64,000 nucleotides of DNA from Sulfuritalea sp. (GTDB lineage Bacteria; Pseudomonadota; Gammaproteobacteria; Burkholderiales; Rhodocyclaceae), in the NCBI GenBank assembly GCA_016716965.1, contig JADJUP010000013.1:26796-90795 (forward strand). Reading direction: 5' to 3'. The position numbers and the translations under genes are program-made. This document shows positions 21,424-29,665 of the stretch, in pieces. Position 1 is the first letter of the stretch. Each line of letters starts with the position of its first letter. The notes under the pieces were generated by a model that was not told where the DNA came from, did no database searches, and saw nothing but the letters and a program-made list of their open reading frames with translations.

Positions 21424-21933
21424 TCAGTTCGCGGCGGCGAGCGGACCGACAGTCGAGCTTTCGCGCCGGGCGAGGCGCTGGTGCTCGAAAGTCCGCACCA
21501 GCGGTGTCAGTGCGACCATGTTTCTGGCGAAGATCACCGCGCAACTGTTGTGTTTGCCGCACATCACGGCTTCGGCCAGTTGTCCGACCATTTCAAAGTC
21601 GAAGGGAACGGTGTGTAGAGGGATTGAAATGTTCTTGCCGGCAAGCTGCCCGGGATGGTTGCGAATGCCGTGGGCCAGGGCAGGGAGACGTGGATCGATC
21701 TGTTCCTGGATCCGCTTGGTCGGTTCTCCGGGGTCGCCGAGGCGGCATGAAATGGCTTGCTTGCCGTCATACGCGCAGTACCAGACCGTGGCATCGATGG
21801 CGATCGGCTTGTTGCGATACTCGGAGTCGGGGGTTGTTGCTTGAACCCGTTTCACTCGGGCGGCGCTGGCGTCAGCGGATGCGATACTGAATGAGGCAAG
21901 AACAAAAAGACCGATCAGCAAATTCCATTTCAC
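21424..21933 (-). CDS. Small exported protein of unknown function, riboswitch-controlled
   Basis: I do not recognise this 169-residue protein. It starts with GTG and a clear signal peptide (MKWNLLIGLFVLASFSIASA, cleavage about residue 24), so it should be exported. The mature part has four cysteines in two pairs (WYCAYDGKQAISC and VMCGKHNSC), possibly two disulfides, and no transmembrane segment. GAAGGGAAAG gives a good ribosome site. A c-di-GMP-I riboswitch and a sigma70 promoter lie directly upstream, which points to a role in the switch between motility and surface life. That role is inference. Confidence 0.75.
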   Translation of the reverse strand: MKWNLLIGLFVLASFSIASADASAARVKRVQATTPDSEYRNKPIAIDATVWYCAYDGKQAISCRLGDPGEPTKRIQEQIDPRLPALAHGIRNHPGQLAGKNISIPLHTVPFDFEMVGQLAEAVMCGKHNSCAVIFARNMVALTPLVRTFEHQRLARRESSTVGPLAAAN

Positions 21934-21986
21934 GAAACTTTCCCTTCTATCGAGTTAAAAATACTCGCCTGCCAGGGATTTCCCTC

Positions 21987-22080
21987 GCTCCGGCGACCCC
22001 GCTGGCGTTGCCTGTTCGGCATTAGCCCGGAAGCTTTGCGTCCCAGCCTTTCGGCTGGTTTGCCCTTTTGATACGGTGCA
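21987..22080 (-). promoter_or_regulatory. Cyclic di-GMP-I (GEMM-I) riboswitch
   Basis: Read on the minus strand, this shows the GEMM-I signature in order: GGGCAAACC, a stem closed by a GAAA tetraloop (CAGCCGAAAGGCTG), GGGACGCAAAGC, then the second stem TCCGG with GCTAA as tetraloop receptor, an inner TGCC/GGCA hairpin, AGCGGGGTCGCC and closing CCGGA. These match the Vibrio Vc2 element. It sits about 55 bases before the GTG of the exported protein. A possible expression platform is the CGAGT/ACTCG hairpin just before the ribosome binding site. Whether c-di-GMP turns expression on or off cannot be told. Confidence 0.88.
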
Positions 22081-22106
22081 AGAAGCACTACTTTCAGTAC
22101 GGTTTC

Positions 22107-22135
22107 ATTATTATCAGTTAAATCGAATATGTCAA
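22107..22135 (-). promoter_or_regulatory. Sigma70 promoter of the riboswitch transcript
   Basis: On the minus strand a perfect -35 box TTGACA (22135-22130) is followed by 17 bases and AATAAT (22112-22107). Transcription would start near 22100, about 20 bases before the riboswitch core. Confidence 0.75.
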
Positions 22136-22198
22136 GCGCTTTATCATTTATGCAATTAAATTTTTCGATTAGAGCTCAATGATTTTGTTGCCTTTTAA

Positions 22199-22230
22199 TT
22201 GACGAATAAACATAAATGCAGCGCTATAAT
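22199..22230 (+). promoter_or_regulatory. Candidate promoter of the HTH-receiver gene
   Basis: TTGACG (22199-22204), a 20-base spacer and a perfect TATAAT (22225-22230) lie 40 bases before the ATG. The spacer is longer than ideal. Confidence 0.45.
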
Positions 22231-22270
22231 CATTTCAACTGCTTGAACTGGATATGGAAAAAGTGAATAT

Positions 22271-22882
22271 ATGAAGAATCGTGGCGAACCTGCGAACGAC
22301 GGTGATTACCTGACGACGCGGGAAGCCGCCGAATTGTTGGGAGTTGCCTTGCGCACCGCGCAGTTATGGGTCGAGGCGGGAACCTTGCGGGCCTGGAAAA
22401 CCGCTGGAGGTCATCGCCGCATCACCCGCGAGTCCGTGAACGCATTGCTGGCACGACAGACGGCGGCAAAATCCGGTGCGCCCGAGGTTGCGGTTGCCAA
22501 CCGCGCCTATCATGTATTGGTGGTCGATGATGACGCTTTCATGAGGGAAATTCTCGTTAGCACGATACGCAGCTGGAATCTGCCATTGACGGTAAGTTCT
22601 GCCGAGGACGGATTCGCCGCGCTGCTCCATATCGGCGGGACACGCACCGACCTGCTACTGGCCGATCTGGTGATGCCGGGGATGGACGGCTACCGAATGA
22701 TCCGTTACCTGCGAGCAATGCCTGAGGCGCGGCTGATTGACATCATCGCAATCTCGGCCAAGGATCCCGAGGAAGTCGCTCGGGACGGCCTGCTGCCTTC
22801 CGATGTGCCGCTGCTGGGCAAACCGGTCGATTTCGAATTGCTCGAGGGCTTGGTTGCGCAGCGTATGGCGGTGCGACGCTGA
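22271..22882 (+). CDS. Excisionase-type HTH plus receiver domain protein
   Basis: This 203-residue protein has an unusual order: an N-terminal excisionase/MerR-like helix-turn-helix (residues about 12-62, LTTREAAELLGV and GGHRR) followed by a CheY-like receiver domain. The receiver is complete, with the acidic VVDDD (about 85-89), the phospho-aspartate in LLLADLVMPGMDG, a serine in IISAK-like position and the lysine in GKP. Most response regulators have the receiver first. No histidine kinase is adjacent. It is divergent from the riboswitch gene and may regulate it; that is inference. There is no sign of a phage around it, so it is unlikely to be a true excisionase. Confidence 0.85.
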   Translation: MKNRGEPANDGDYLTTREAAELLGVALRTAQLWVEAGTLRAWKTAGGHRRITRESVNALLARQTAAKSGAPEVAVANRAYHVLVVDDDAFMREILVSTIRSWNLPLTVSSAEDGFAALLHIGGTRTDLLLADLVMPGMDGYRMIRYLRAMPEARLIDIIAISAKDPEEVARDGLLPSDVPLLGKPVDFELLEGLVAQRMAVRR

Positions 22883-23036
22883 GCTACTTGATCGTCACGC
22901 TTGAAGGTCGCCGCCGACGCGACGGCAGCCATGCAGCCAGAAGTCGCCGTGGAGGTCCAGCGCAGCTTCTCCCGCCTGACGGCGAGGGGAAAGAAACAAG
23001 CCCGTGGTAGCTGCGTTTCTGCGCCGGATCCAGCAA

Positions 23037-24005
23037 TCAAGCCTTGGCAGAGCGCTGGTAGGCTCCTATTTCCCCATTGGCCAATAGCGCTTCATAGAAC
23101 GCGACCCGGTTTCGGCCGTGGGTTTTGGCGTAGTACAGGGCCTGGTCTGCGTGGCCGAGCAGTTCGACTGGAAATGACGTGTCCCGAATCTCGGTAATAC
23201 CGATGCTTACCGTCACCTTGCCGACCTGCGGGAACACGTGGTTTTCGATCGATATCCGTAGCCGCTCGAAGGTCAGTTCCGCGTCGCGGCGATCGTCGAC
23301 ATAGACGATCACGACGAATTCTTCTCCGCCGAAACGGTAGATCAGGTCGGACTTGCGGAAGGTGCTTTGCAGGATCCGGGCGAGGATGATCAATACCTCA
23401 TCTCCGTGCAGGTGGCCGAAGCGGTCATTGACGCTCTTGAAGTGGTCGATGTCGATCTCCCCCATGAAGAAGGAGCCGGTGCCTTCGCCGACCTTGCGTT
23501 TCGATCGCTCGCCTGCGTGGTCCTGGTACGAGGCGCGAATCAGGCCGAGTGCGCGGTCCAGCTGGTCATCAAAAGTGGTTCGGTTCAACAGTCCGGTGAG
23601 TCGGTCTACCTGCGAATCGCGCAGGACGCTGAGGTAGTTGTCATAGACGCGGAACAACTCCGTCATCAGCGTCCGCTCTTCCTCAGAGAGCTGCGGTTGG
23701 CGGTGCACCAGCAGATAGCCAAGCACCTTGAGCGCATGGCTCATGATCGGAAAGGACGTCACTCCTTCCGTGCCGATGAGTTCCGAGAATGATTCGGGGA
23801 AGTCGGTCTGCGAGACGATGCCTTCGCGCAGCGAGGTCGAAAACACGGGTACATCGTCGTCGCCGATATGAAAGATCGCTGCCCAATCCGGAGCGAACAG
23901 GTCGGCGACGGTCTTGAGCAGGCTGGTTTCGAGCAAGCTCACGTCGCGATGCCTGGTGAGCGCCGCGATCATGCTGACAATTCTTGGCGTAGACAGTTGA
24001 TTCAT
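23037..24005 (-). CDS. Diguanylate cyclase with GAF-like sensor domain
   Basis: This soluble protein of 322 residues makes c-di-GMP from GTP. The N-terminal 130 residues look like a GAF sensor. The C-terminal GGDEF domain has an intact GGEEF motif, preceded at the right distance by the inhibitory I-site RKSD. The start is ATG 24003-24005; an in-frame TTG two codons upstream is possible. With the riboswitch 1 kb away, synthesis and sensing of c-di-GMP are genetically close. It is convergent with the HTH-receiver gene, leaving a 154-base gap with nothing recognisable. Confidence 0.88.
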   Translation of the reverse strand: MNQLSTPRIVSMIAALTRHRDVSLLETSLLKTVADLFAPDWAAIFHIGDDDVPVFSTSLREGIVSQTDFPESFSELIGTEGVTSFPIMSHALKVLGYLLVHRQPQLSEEERTLMTELFRVYDNYLSVLRDSQVDRLTGLLNRTTFDDQLDRALGLIRASYQDHAGERSKRKVGEGTGSFFMGEIDIDHFKSVNDRFGHLHGDEVLIILARILQSTFRKSDLIYRFGGEEFVVIVYVDDRRDAELTFERLRISIENHVFPQVGKVTVSIGITEIRDTSFPVELLGHADQALYYAKTHGRNRVAFYEALLANGEIGAYQRSAKA

Positions 24006-24187
24006 GGGCAATGTCCATTGTGGTTCGGCTCAGGGTGCAAAGTGTCTCAGGGCTTGTCGCCGAATGCAATTCGTTTGCTTCACCGGCAGGTGTGGCACGT
24101 CGGCGGCTGGATCGGTCAGCGGCTCCCCGGTTATAATTCCGGCTTCTGCATTGCGCCTCCGCCTTTCACCCGCCCCGGTATTTCATC

Positions 24188-27100
24188 ATGGCTGAATTCC
24201 TTGCCCTGCGGGGCTCCGCGGCGTTCACCGCAGCGCGCCTGGCACGCCTCCAGCAGTCCCTCGGCGATACGTTTTCGGGCGTCCGGCTGGTGGCCGAGCA
24301 TTGGTATTTCGTCGAACTGGATAGTCCGCTGGACGCGGACCAGGCCGGCCGTCTGAGGGATCTGCTGGGTATTTCGGCTTCGCCCGCACCCGCTCCGGCT
24401 GGGTGCCTGCTGTTGGTCACGCCGCGGCTGGGTACCATTTCGCCGTGGTGTTCCAAGGCGACGGACATTGCCCGGAACTGCGGATTTGCTGCAGTGAAGC
24501 GGATCGAGCGCGCAGTTGCATACCATGCGTCCGGCAAGGCCGGCAACGTGTTGCCGGAGCTGGCGTCTTCCAAGGGGGCTTCCTTCGGGGCGCTGGCGGC
24601 ACGGCTCCATGATCGCATGACTGAATCCGTGCTCGATTCGATCGATGCCGCACAAGAGTTGTTCCATCATGTTGCGCCGCAGCCCTTGACTACCGTTGAT
24701 CTTCAGCGCGGCGGCAGGGCGGCGCTGGAGGCGGCGAACGGCGAACTCGGGCTGGCGCTGTCGGACGACGAGATCGACTACCTCGTGGAGAACTTCGGCC
24801 GCCTGGGGCGCAACCCCACGGATGTCGAACTGATGATGTTCGCCCAGGCGAATTCCGAGCATTGCCGGCACAAGATCTTCAATGCAAGCTGGACGGTCGA
24901 CGGCGAGCCGCAACCGCTGTCCCTGTTCGGCATGATCCGCGAGACCCACAAGGCGCATCCCGCGGGTACGGTGGTGGCTTATTCGGACAATGCCGCGGTG
25001 ATCGAGGGTGCGACCATCCGGCGTTTCTATCCGCGTGCCGACGCGGGCTACGCCTACGGCGAAGAAACCACGCACATCCTGGCCAAGGTCGAAACACACA
25101 ACCATCCGACCGCTATCTCGCCCTTTCCCGGTGCGGCGACCGGTTCGGGCGGCGAGATCCGCGACGAGGGTGCCACCGGGCGCGGCTCCAAGCCCAAGGC
25201 CGGCCTCTGCGGTTTCTCGGTTTCCGACCTGCGGATTCCCGGCCATGCGCAGCCCTGGGAATCCGCCTACGGCAAGCCGGAGCGCATTGCTTCGGCGCTG
25301 GACATCATGATCGAGGGGCCGATCGGGGCGGCGGCGTTCAACAATGAATTCGGCCGGCCCAACCTGGCCGGCTATTTCCGCAGCTTCGAGCAGAAGTTCG
25401 ACGGCGAGGTACGCGGTTACCACAAGCCGATCATGATCGCCGGCGGCTTGGGCAACATTGCTGGCGATCACTGTTTCAAGCACAAGTTCCCTGCCGGGAC
25501 ACTGCTGATCCAGTTGGGCGGGCCGGGCATGCTGATCGGTCTGGGCGGTGGCGCGGCGTCGTCGATGGCGACCGGCGCAAACACTGCCGACCTCGATTTC
25601 GCCTCGGTGCAGCGCGGTAATCCGGAGATCCAGAGGCGCGCCCAGGAGGTCATCGACCGCTGCTGGCAGCAGGGTGCCGGCAATCCGATACTCGCCATCC
25701 ACGACGTCGGCGCCGGCGGCATTTCCAATGCGATGCCGGAACTGGCGCACGACGCCGGTCGCGGCGCTGCCTTCGATCTGCGCGCGATACCCAGCGAAGA
25801 GTCGGGCATGAGCCCGCGCGAAATATGGAGCAATGAGGCGCAGGAACGTTACGTGCTGGCCATTGCGCCCGAACGCCTCGACGAGTTCCGCGCCCTGTGC
25901 GAGCGTGAGCGCTGTCCCTTCGCGGTGCTGGGCCAAGCCACCGACGATGGCCAGCTTACGGTAAAGGACGAGCATTTCGGCAACAAGCCGGTCGACATGC
26001 CGATGGAGGTGCTGCTGGGCAAGGCGCCCAGGCTGCACCGTGACGCCCGGCGGAGGAAGGTAGCGATGCCGCCGCTCGATGTCGCCGGCATCGACCTGAA
26101 GGATGCCGCACAGCGCGTACTGCGCTTGCCGGCGGTGGCGTCGAAAAATTTTCTGGTGACCATCGGTGATCGCAGCGTCGGCGGCTTCACGGCGCGTGAC
26201 CAGATGGTCGGTCCATGGCAGGTGCCGGTGGCCGACGTGGCGGTCACCGCCATGGGTTACGACACGCTACAGGGCGAGTGCTTCGCCATGGGCGAACGCA
26301 CGCCGCTGGCATTGCTCGACGCCGCGGCTTCCGGCCGCATGGCGGTCGGGGAGGCCCTGACCAACCTCGCGGCCGCGGATGTCGGCGACATTGGCAGGAT
26401 CAAGCTCTCGGCCAATTGGATGGCGGCCGCCGGGCACGGCAGCGAGGATGCCGCCCTGTTCGACACGGTGAAGGCGGTCGGCATCGAATTCTGTCCGGCG
26501 CTGGGCATCTCGATTCCGGTCGGCAAGGATTCGCTGTCAATGCGCACCAAGTGGGATGACGCCGGTGAAGCCAAGCAGGTCATAGCGCCCCTGTCGCTGA
26601 TCGTCACGGCATTCGCCGCAGTCGATGACGTGCGGCGCACGTTGACGCCGCAACTGCGCCCCGATGCCGAAGTGGGCGAAACGGAATTGCTGCTGATCGA
26701 CCTCGGCCAGGGGCGCAACCGCCTCGGCGGTTCGGCGCTGGCGCAGGTGTACGGGGTCAGTGGCGACCAGACGCCGGATGTCGACGCGGGCCCGCTGAAG
26801 TCCTTCTTTGCCGCGATCCAGGCGTTGAACCACGCCGGTCGGATTCTCGCCTACCACGATCGTTCCGATGGCGGCCTGTGGGCCACGGTGTGCGAGATGA
26901 GCTTTGCCTCGCATGTCGGTGTCTCGCTCAATCTCGACGGACTCTGTTATGACCCGCTGATGAACGATGTCGATGGCAGCGAACGCTTTCCGCAGATCGC
27001 CGGTCGCCTGCGCGATCGCATGCTCACCGCGTTGTTCAACGAAGAACTGGGAGCCGTGCTTCAGGTCCGGCGCGAGGATCGCAGCGCCGTTATGCAGGTC

Positions 27101-28135
27101 TTGCGCGAGGCCGGACTCGGCGCCTGCAGCCATTCCATCGGCACTACCAACACGGCAGACGAAGTGCGCCTTTGGCGCAACGCCAAGTCCGTGCTTGCCG
27201 CAAGCCGGGTCGAGTTGCAGCGCATCTGGAGCGAAACCAGCTTCCAGATCGCCCGCCTGCGCGACGATCCGGCCTGCGCGCAGGAAGAGTTCGACGCCCT
27301 GCTCGATGCCGCCAATCCGGGGCTATCGGTTTCAATCAAATCCGCGCCGGCAGCTTCCATTCTCGTATCGGGCTCCCGGCCAAAAATTGCAATATTGCGC
27401 GAACAGGGCGTCAATGGCCACGTCGAAATGGCCGCCGCGTTCGAGCGCGCCGGTTTCGCCCCTTACGACGTGCACATGTCGGACCTGCAGTCCGGTCGCG
27501 TGCATCTGGCTGACTTCAAGGGACTTGCCGCCTGCGGCGGCTTCTCGTACGGCGACGTGCTCGGCGCCGGGCAGGGCTGGGCCAGGTCGGTGCTGTTCAA
27601 CGAACGCCTGCGCGACGAGTTCAGCGCATTCTTCGCGCGCGGCGACAGCTTTGCCCTTGGCGTTTGCAACGGTTGCCAGATGATGGCCCATCTTGCGCCC
27701 ATCATTCCCGGAGCGCAGGACTGGCCGACCTTCCAGCGCAACCGCAGCGAGCAGTTCGAGGCGCGCGTGGTGATGGTCGAGGTGCCGCCTTCCGCTTCCA
27801 TCTTCCTTGCCGGAATGGCTGGTTCGAAGCTGCCGGTCGTCGTCAGCCACGGCGAAGGTCGTGCCGAGTTCCGCGCCGACCAGAGTGGCAAGCCCATGCT
27901 GGCCTTGCGCTACATCGATAACCGCGGTGCTGTGGCGACAGGCTATCCCTTCAATCCGAACGGATCGCCCGACGGCATCGCTGGTATCACCACGGCCGAC
28001 GGGCGATTTACCCTGATGATGCCGCATCCCGAGCGCACGTTCCGCAGCCTGCAGATGTCATGGCGACCCCCTGGCCTCGGGGAGGACGGACCTTGGCTGG
28101 AGATGTTCCGCAACGCGCGCCGCTGGGTGGGCTGA
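24188..28135 (+). CDS. purL: Phosphoribosylformylglycinamidine synthase
   Basis: This is the large single-chain form of FGAM synthase (1315 residues), which converts FGAR, ATP and glutamine to FGAM in purine synthesis. The N-terminal PurS-like domain, the two AIR-synthase-type ATP domains (for example ANSEHCRHKIF, ETHNHPTAISPFPGAATG, VGKDSL) and the C-terminal glutaminase with its catalytic cysteine in GVCNGCQMM are all visible. Length and motifs are intact. Confidence 0.98.
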   Translation: MAEFLALRGSAAFTAARLARLQQSLGDTFSGVRLVAEHWYFVELDSPLDADQAGRLRDLLGISASPAPAPAGCLLLVTPRLGTISPWCSKATDIARNCGFAAVKRIERAVAYHASGKAGNVLPELASSKGASFGALAARLHDRMTESVLDSIDAAQELFHHVAPQPLTTVDLQRGGRAALEAANGELGLALSDDEIDYLVENFGRLGRNPTDVELMMFAQANSEHCRHKIFNASWTVDGEPQPLSLFGMIRETHKAHPAGTVVAYSDNAAVIEGATIRRFYPRADAGYAYGEETTHILAKVETHNHPTAISPFPGAATGSGGEIRDEGATGRGSKPKAGLCGFSVSDLRIPGHAQPWESAYGKPERIASALDIMIEGPIGAAAFNNEFGRPNLAGYFRSFEQKFDGEVRGYHKPIMIAGGLGNIAGDHCFKHKFPAGTLLIQLGGPGMLIGLGGGAASSMATGANTADLDFASVQRGNPEIQRRAQEVIDRCWQQGAGNPILAIHDVGAGGISNAMPELAHDAGRGAAFDLRAIPSEESGMSPREIWSNEAQERYVLAIAPERLDEFRALCERERCPFAVLGQATDDGQLTVKDEHFGNKPVDMPMEVLLGKAPRLHRDARRRKVAMPPLDVAGIDLKDAAQRVLRLPAVASKNFLVTIGDRSVGGFTARDQMVGPWQVPVADVAVTAMGYDTLQGECFAMGERTPLALLDAAASGRMAVGEALTNLAAADVGDIGRIKLSANWMAAAGHGSEDAALFDTVKAVGIEFCPALGISIPVGKDSLSMRTKWDDAGEAKQVIAPLSLIVTAFAAVDDVRRTLTPQLRPDAEVGETELLLIDLGQGRNRLGGSALAQVYGVSGDQTPDVDAGPLKSFFAAIQALNHAGRILAYHDRSDGGLWATVCEMSFASHVGVSLNLDGLCYDPLMNDVDGSERFPQIAGRLRDRMLTALFNEELGAVLQVRREDRSAVMQVLREAGLGACSHSIGTTNTADEVRLWRNAKSVLAASRVELQRIWSETSFQIARLRDDPACAQEEFDALLDAANPGLSVSIKSAPAASILVSGSRPKIAILREQGVNGHVEMAAAFERAGFAPYDVHMSDLQSGRVHLADFKGLAACGGFSYGDVLGAGQGWARSVLFNERLRDEFSAFFARGDSFALGVCNGCQMMAHLAPIIPGAQDWPTFQRNRSEQFEARVVMVEVPPSASIFLAGMAGSKLPVVVSHGEGRAEFRADQSGKPMLALRYIDNRGAVATGYPFNPNGSPDGIAGITTADGRFTLMMPHPERTFRSLQMSWRPPGLGEDGPWLEMFRNARRWVG

Positions 28136-28141
28136 GCCAAG

Positions 28142-28163
28142 AAGTCGGCGCCGGCGCTACGGC
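28142..28163 (+). repeat. Dispersed repeat copy 4
   Basis: AAGTCGGCGCCGGCG followed by CTACGGC. It sits between the purL stop codon and the terminator hairpin. Confidence 0.55.
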
Positions 28164-28200
28164 AAAAAACGACAACGGGAGCCTCGGCTCCCGTTGTCGT
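28164..28200 (-). terminator. Intrinsic terminator of the msrB-ppi operon
   Basis: A perfect 15-base-pair stem (28169-28183 with 28186-28200) is followed, on the minus strand, by TTTTTT. The stem may also stop purL transcription from the other side, though that side lacks a T run. Confidence 0.88.
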
Positions 28201-28218
28201 TGTCAGGTAGCGGCCGGA

Positions 28219-29019
28219 TTACTCGACCTTGGCCTTGGCGCGCAACTCGTCGATGTGCTTTTGCACATTGCGCTGTTGCAATTGCTGGCTGATCTGGGCA
28301 CGCGCTTCCTCGATTCCCGGCAGTTTGAGTTCTCGGGTATCTTCAAGCTGGATGACGTGCCAGCCGAAATCGCTCTTGACCGGGGTCTCGGTGAACTTGC
28401 CTTTTTCGAGCTTGGTCATGGCGGCGGAGAAGGGCGGTACGAAGGATGCCGGGTTGGCCCAGCCCAGATCACCACCGCGTTCCTTTGAACCCGGGTCCTT
28501 CGAATCCTTGGCCAGGTCCTCGAACTTTTCGCCCTTCTTCAGCTTGGCGATGATGGCCTTGGCTTCATCTTCCTTCTCGACCAGGATGTGGCGGGCCTTG
28601 TATTCCTTGCTGCCCAGCTTGGACTTTATCGCCTCGTACTCGGCCTTGATCTGGTCCTCGGTGACCGGGTGGGTGCGGACCCAGTCGTTGAGGTAGGCAC
28701 CGATCAGCACGCCCTGGCGCGCCAGGTCGACCTGGCCCTGGATTTCAGGCTTCTTGTCGAAACCCTTCTTGATGGATTCCTGGGTGAGGATTTCGCGGCG
28801 AACCAGCTCTTCGGTAACCGCCTTGCGCAACTCAGGCGAATCCGGCTGGCCCTGTGCGGCTTGCCCGGCGATCAGCGCATCGGCGCGGACTTTCGGAATG
28901 GCCTTGCCATTCACGGTGGCGAACGTCGCGGAATCGCTCTTCTTCTGGGCAAATGCGGGCGCTGCGCCGAGGGAGACGGCAAAGGTCAGCAGGAGTGCAT
29001 GGCGGAGGTTACGGTTCAT
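28219..29019 (-). CDS. Periplasmic parvulin-type peptidylprolyl isomerase
   Basis: This is a 266-residue exported foldase. The signal peptide (MNRNLRHALLLTFAVSLGAA, cleavage after AFA) is followed by a SurA-like N-terminal helical region and a parvulin domain with the family motifs ARHILV, GGDLGW, MTKLEKGKF and FGWHVIQLE. It should catalyse cis-trans proline isomerisation of periplasmic or outer-membrane proteins. The start ATG 29019 has AGGAACC upstream; a longer open frame upstream has no signal sequence. It is the last gene of a five-gene operon. Confidence 0.9.
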   Translation of the reverse strand: MNRNLRHALLLTFAVSLGAAPAFAQKKSDSATFATVNGKAIPKVRADALIAGQAAQGQPDSPELRKAVTEELVRREILTQESIKKGFDKKPEIQGQVDLARQGVLIGAYLNDWVRTHPVTEDQIKAEYEAIKSKLGSKEYKARHILVEKEDEAKAIIAKLKKGEKFEDLAKDSKDPGSKERGGDLGWANPASFVPPFSAAMTKLEKGKFTETPVKSDFGWHVIQLEDTRELKLPGIEEARAQISQQLQQRNVQKHIDELRAKAKVE

Positions 29020-29047
29020 CGTGGTTCCTGAGGTGGCGGGAGGAGGA

Positions 29048-29311
29048 TTATTGTTCGTCGGGGGTCTTCGCGGTAATGCCAAGTGCGTGGATTTCCCGCT
29101 TCATCAGCGGGCCGAGCGCATCATACACCAAGCGATGACGTTCCATTGTGCGCAGTCCCGCGAAGCGCGGCGAGACGATCGTCAGCATGAAATGCCCGCC
29201 GCCGCTGCGGGCTCCGGCGTGTCCGGCATGTTTGGCCGAGTCATCGATCACGTCGATGCGCACGGGGTTGAGCGCGGCCAGGCTGGCACGCATGGCATCG
29301 ATGACGCTCAT
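29048..29311 (-). CDS. bolA: BolA-family protein
   Basis: This 87-residue protein has the BolA fold, with the conserved histidine segment SGGGHFMLTIVSPRFAG and HRLVYDALGPLM. BolA proteins pair with monothiol glutaredoxins and handle Fe-S clusters; some also act as regulators. Its start overlaps the stop of the yciI gene (ATGA), which indicates coupling. Confidence 0.92.
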   Translation of the reverse strand: MSVIDAMRASLAALNPVRIDVIDDSAKHAGHAGARSGGGHFMLTIVSPRFAGLRTMERHRLVYDALGPLMKREIHALGITAKTPDEQ

Positions 29312-29616
29312 GATTTCGGGAAAACCTGGCGGAACGGACGCACCGTGACGCGGGCATAGACCCCCGCGGCGCGATAGGGGTCGGCATCGGCCCAGGCTTG
29401 TGCGGCCGACAGGGATTCGAACTCGGCGACGATCAGGCTGCCGGAAAAGCCGGCCGGGCCGGGATCGGGACTGTCGATCGCAGGGAATGGACCGCCCAAC
29501 ACCAGGCGGCCAGCGGCGTCCAGTTCGGTCAGTCGCGCCAGGTGCGCCGGGCGGGATGCGAGACGCCGCTCAAGGCTGTCGGGAACGTCTTCGCCGACGA
29601 TGGCATAGAGCATCAT
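29308..29616 (-). CDS. yciI: YciI-family protein
   Basis: This small protein of 102 residues has a ferredoxin-like fold (MMLYAIVGEDVPDSLERRLASR at the start and ADPYRAAGVYARVTVRPFRQVF at the end). The enzymatic role of the family is not settled. Two adjacent ATG codons make the exact start ambiguous by one residue. It lies between yciB and bolA in one operon, as in many betaproteobacteria. Confidence 0.9.
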   Translation of the reverse strand: MMLYAIVGEDVPDSLERRLASRPAHLARLTELDAAGRLVLGGPFPAIDSPDPGPAGFSGSLIVAEFESLSAAQAWADADPYRAAGVYARVTVRPFRQVFPKS

Positions 29617-29665
29617 TTGCTCCTGAGTGGCAATGCCGCGATCCGGCGGGCGAGCAGCAACATGT

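Larger units (their letters stand above)
21934..22270. other. AT-rich divergent control region
   Basis: The 337-base gap between the exported protein and the HTH-receiver gene is much richer in A and T than the rest of the window, mostly in 22085-22270. It contains the riboswitch and its promoter on the minus strand and a second promoter candidate on the plus strand. The two promoters lie about 65 bases apart and could be co-regulated. Confidence 0.6.

Noticed and set aside
22271..22882. A phage or integrative-element excisionase
   Set aside because: The helix-turn-helix is excisionase-like, but a complete receiver domain follows and there is no integrase or attachment site nearby.
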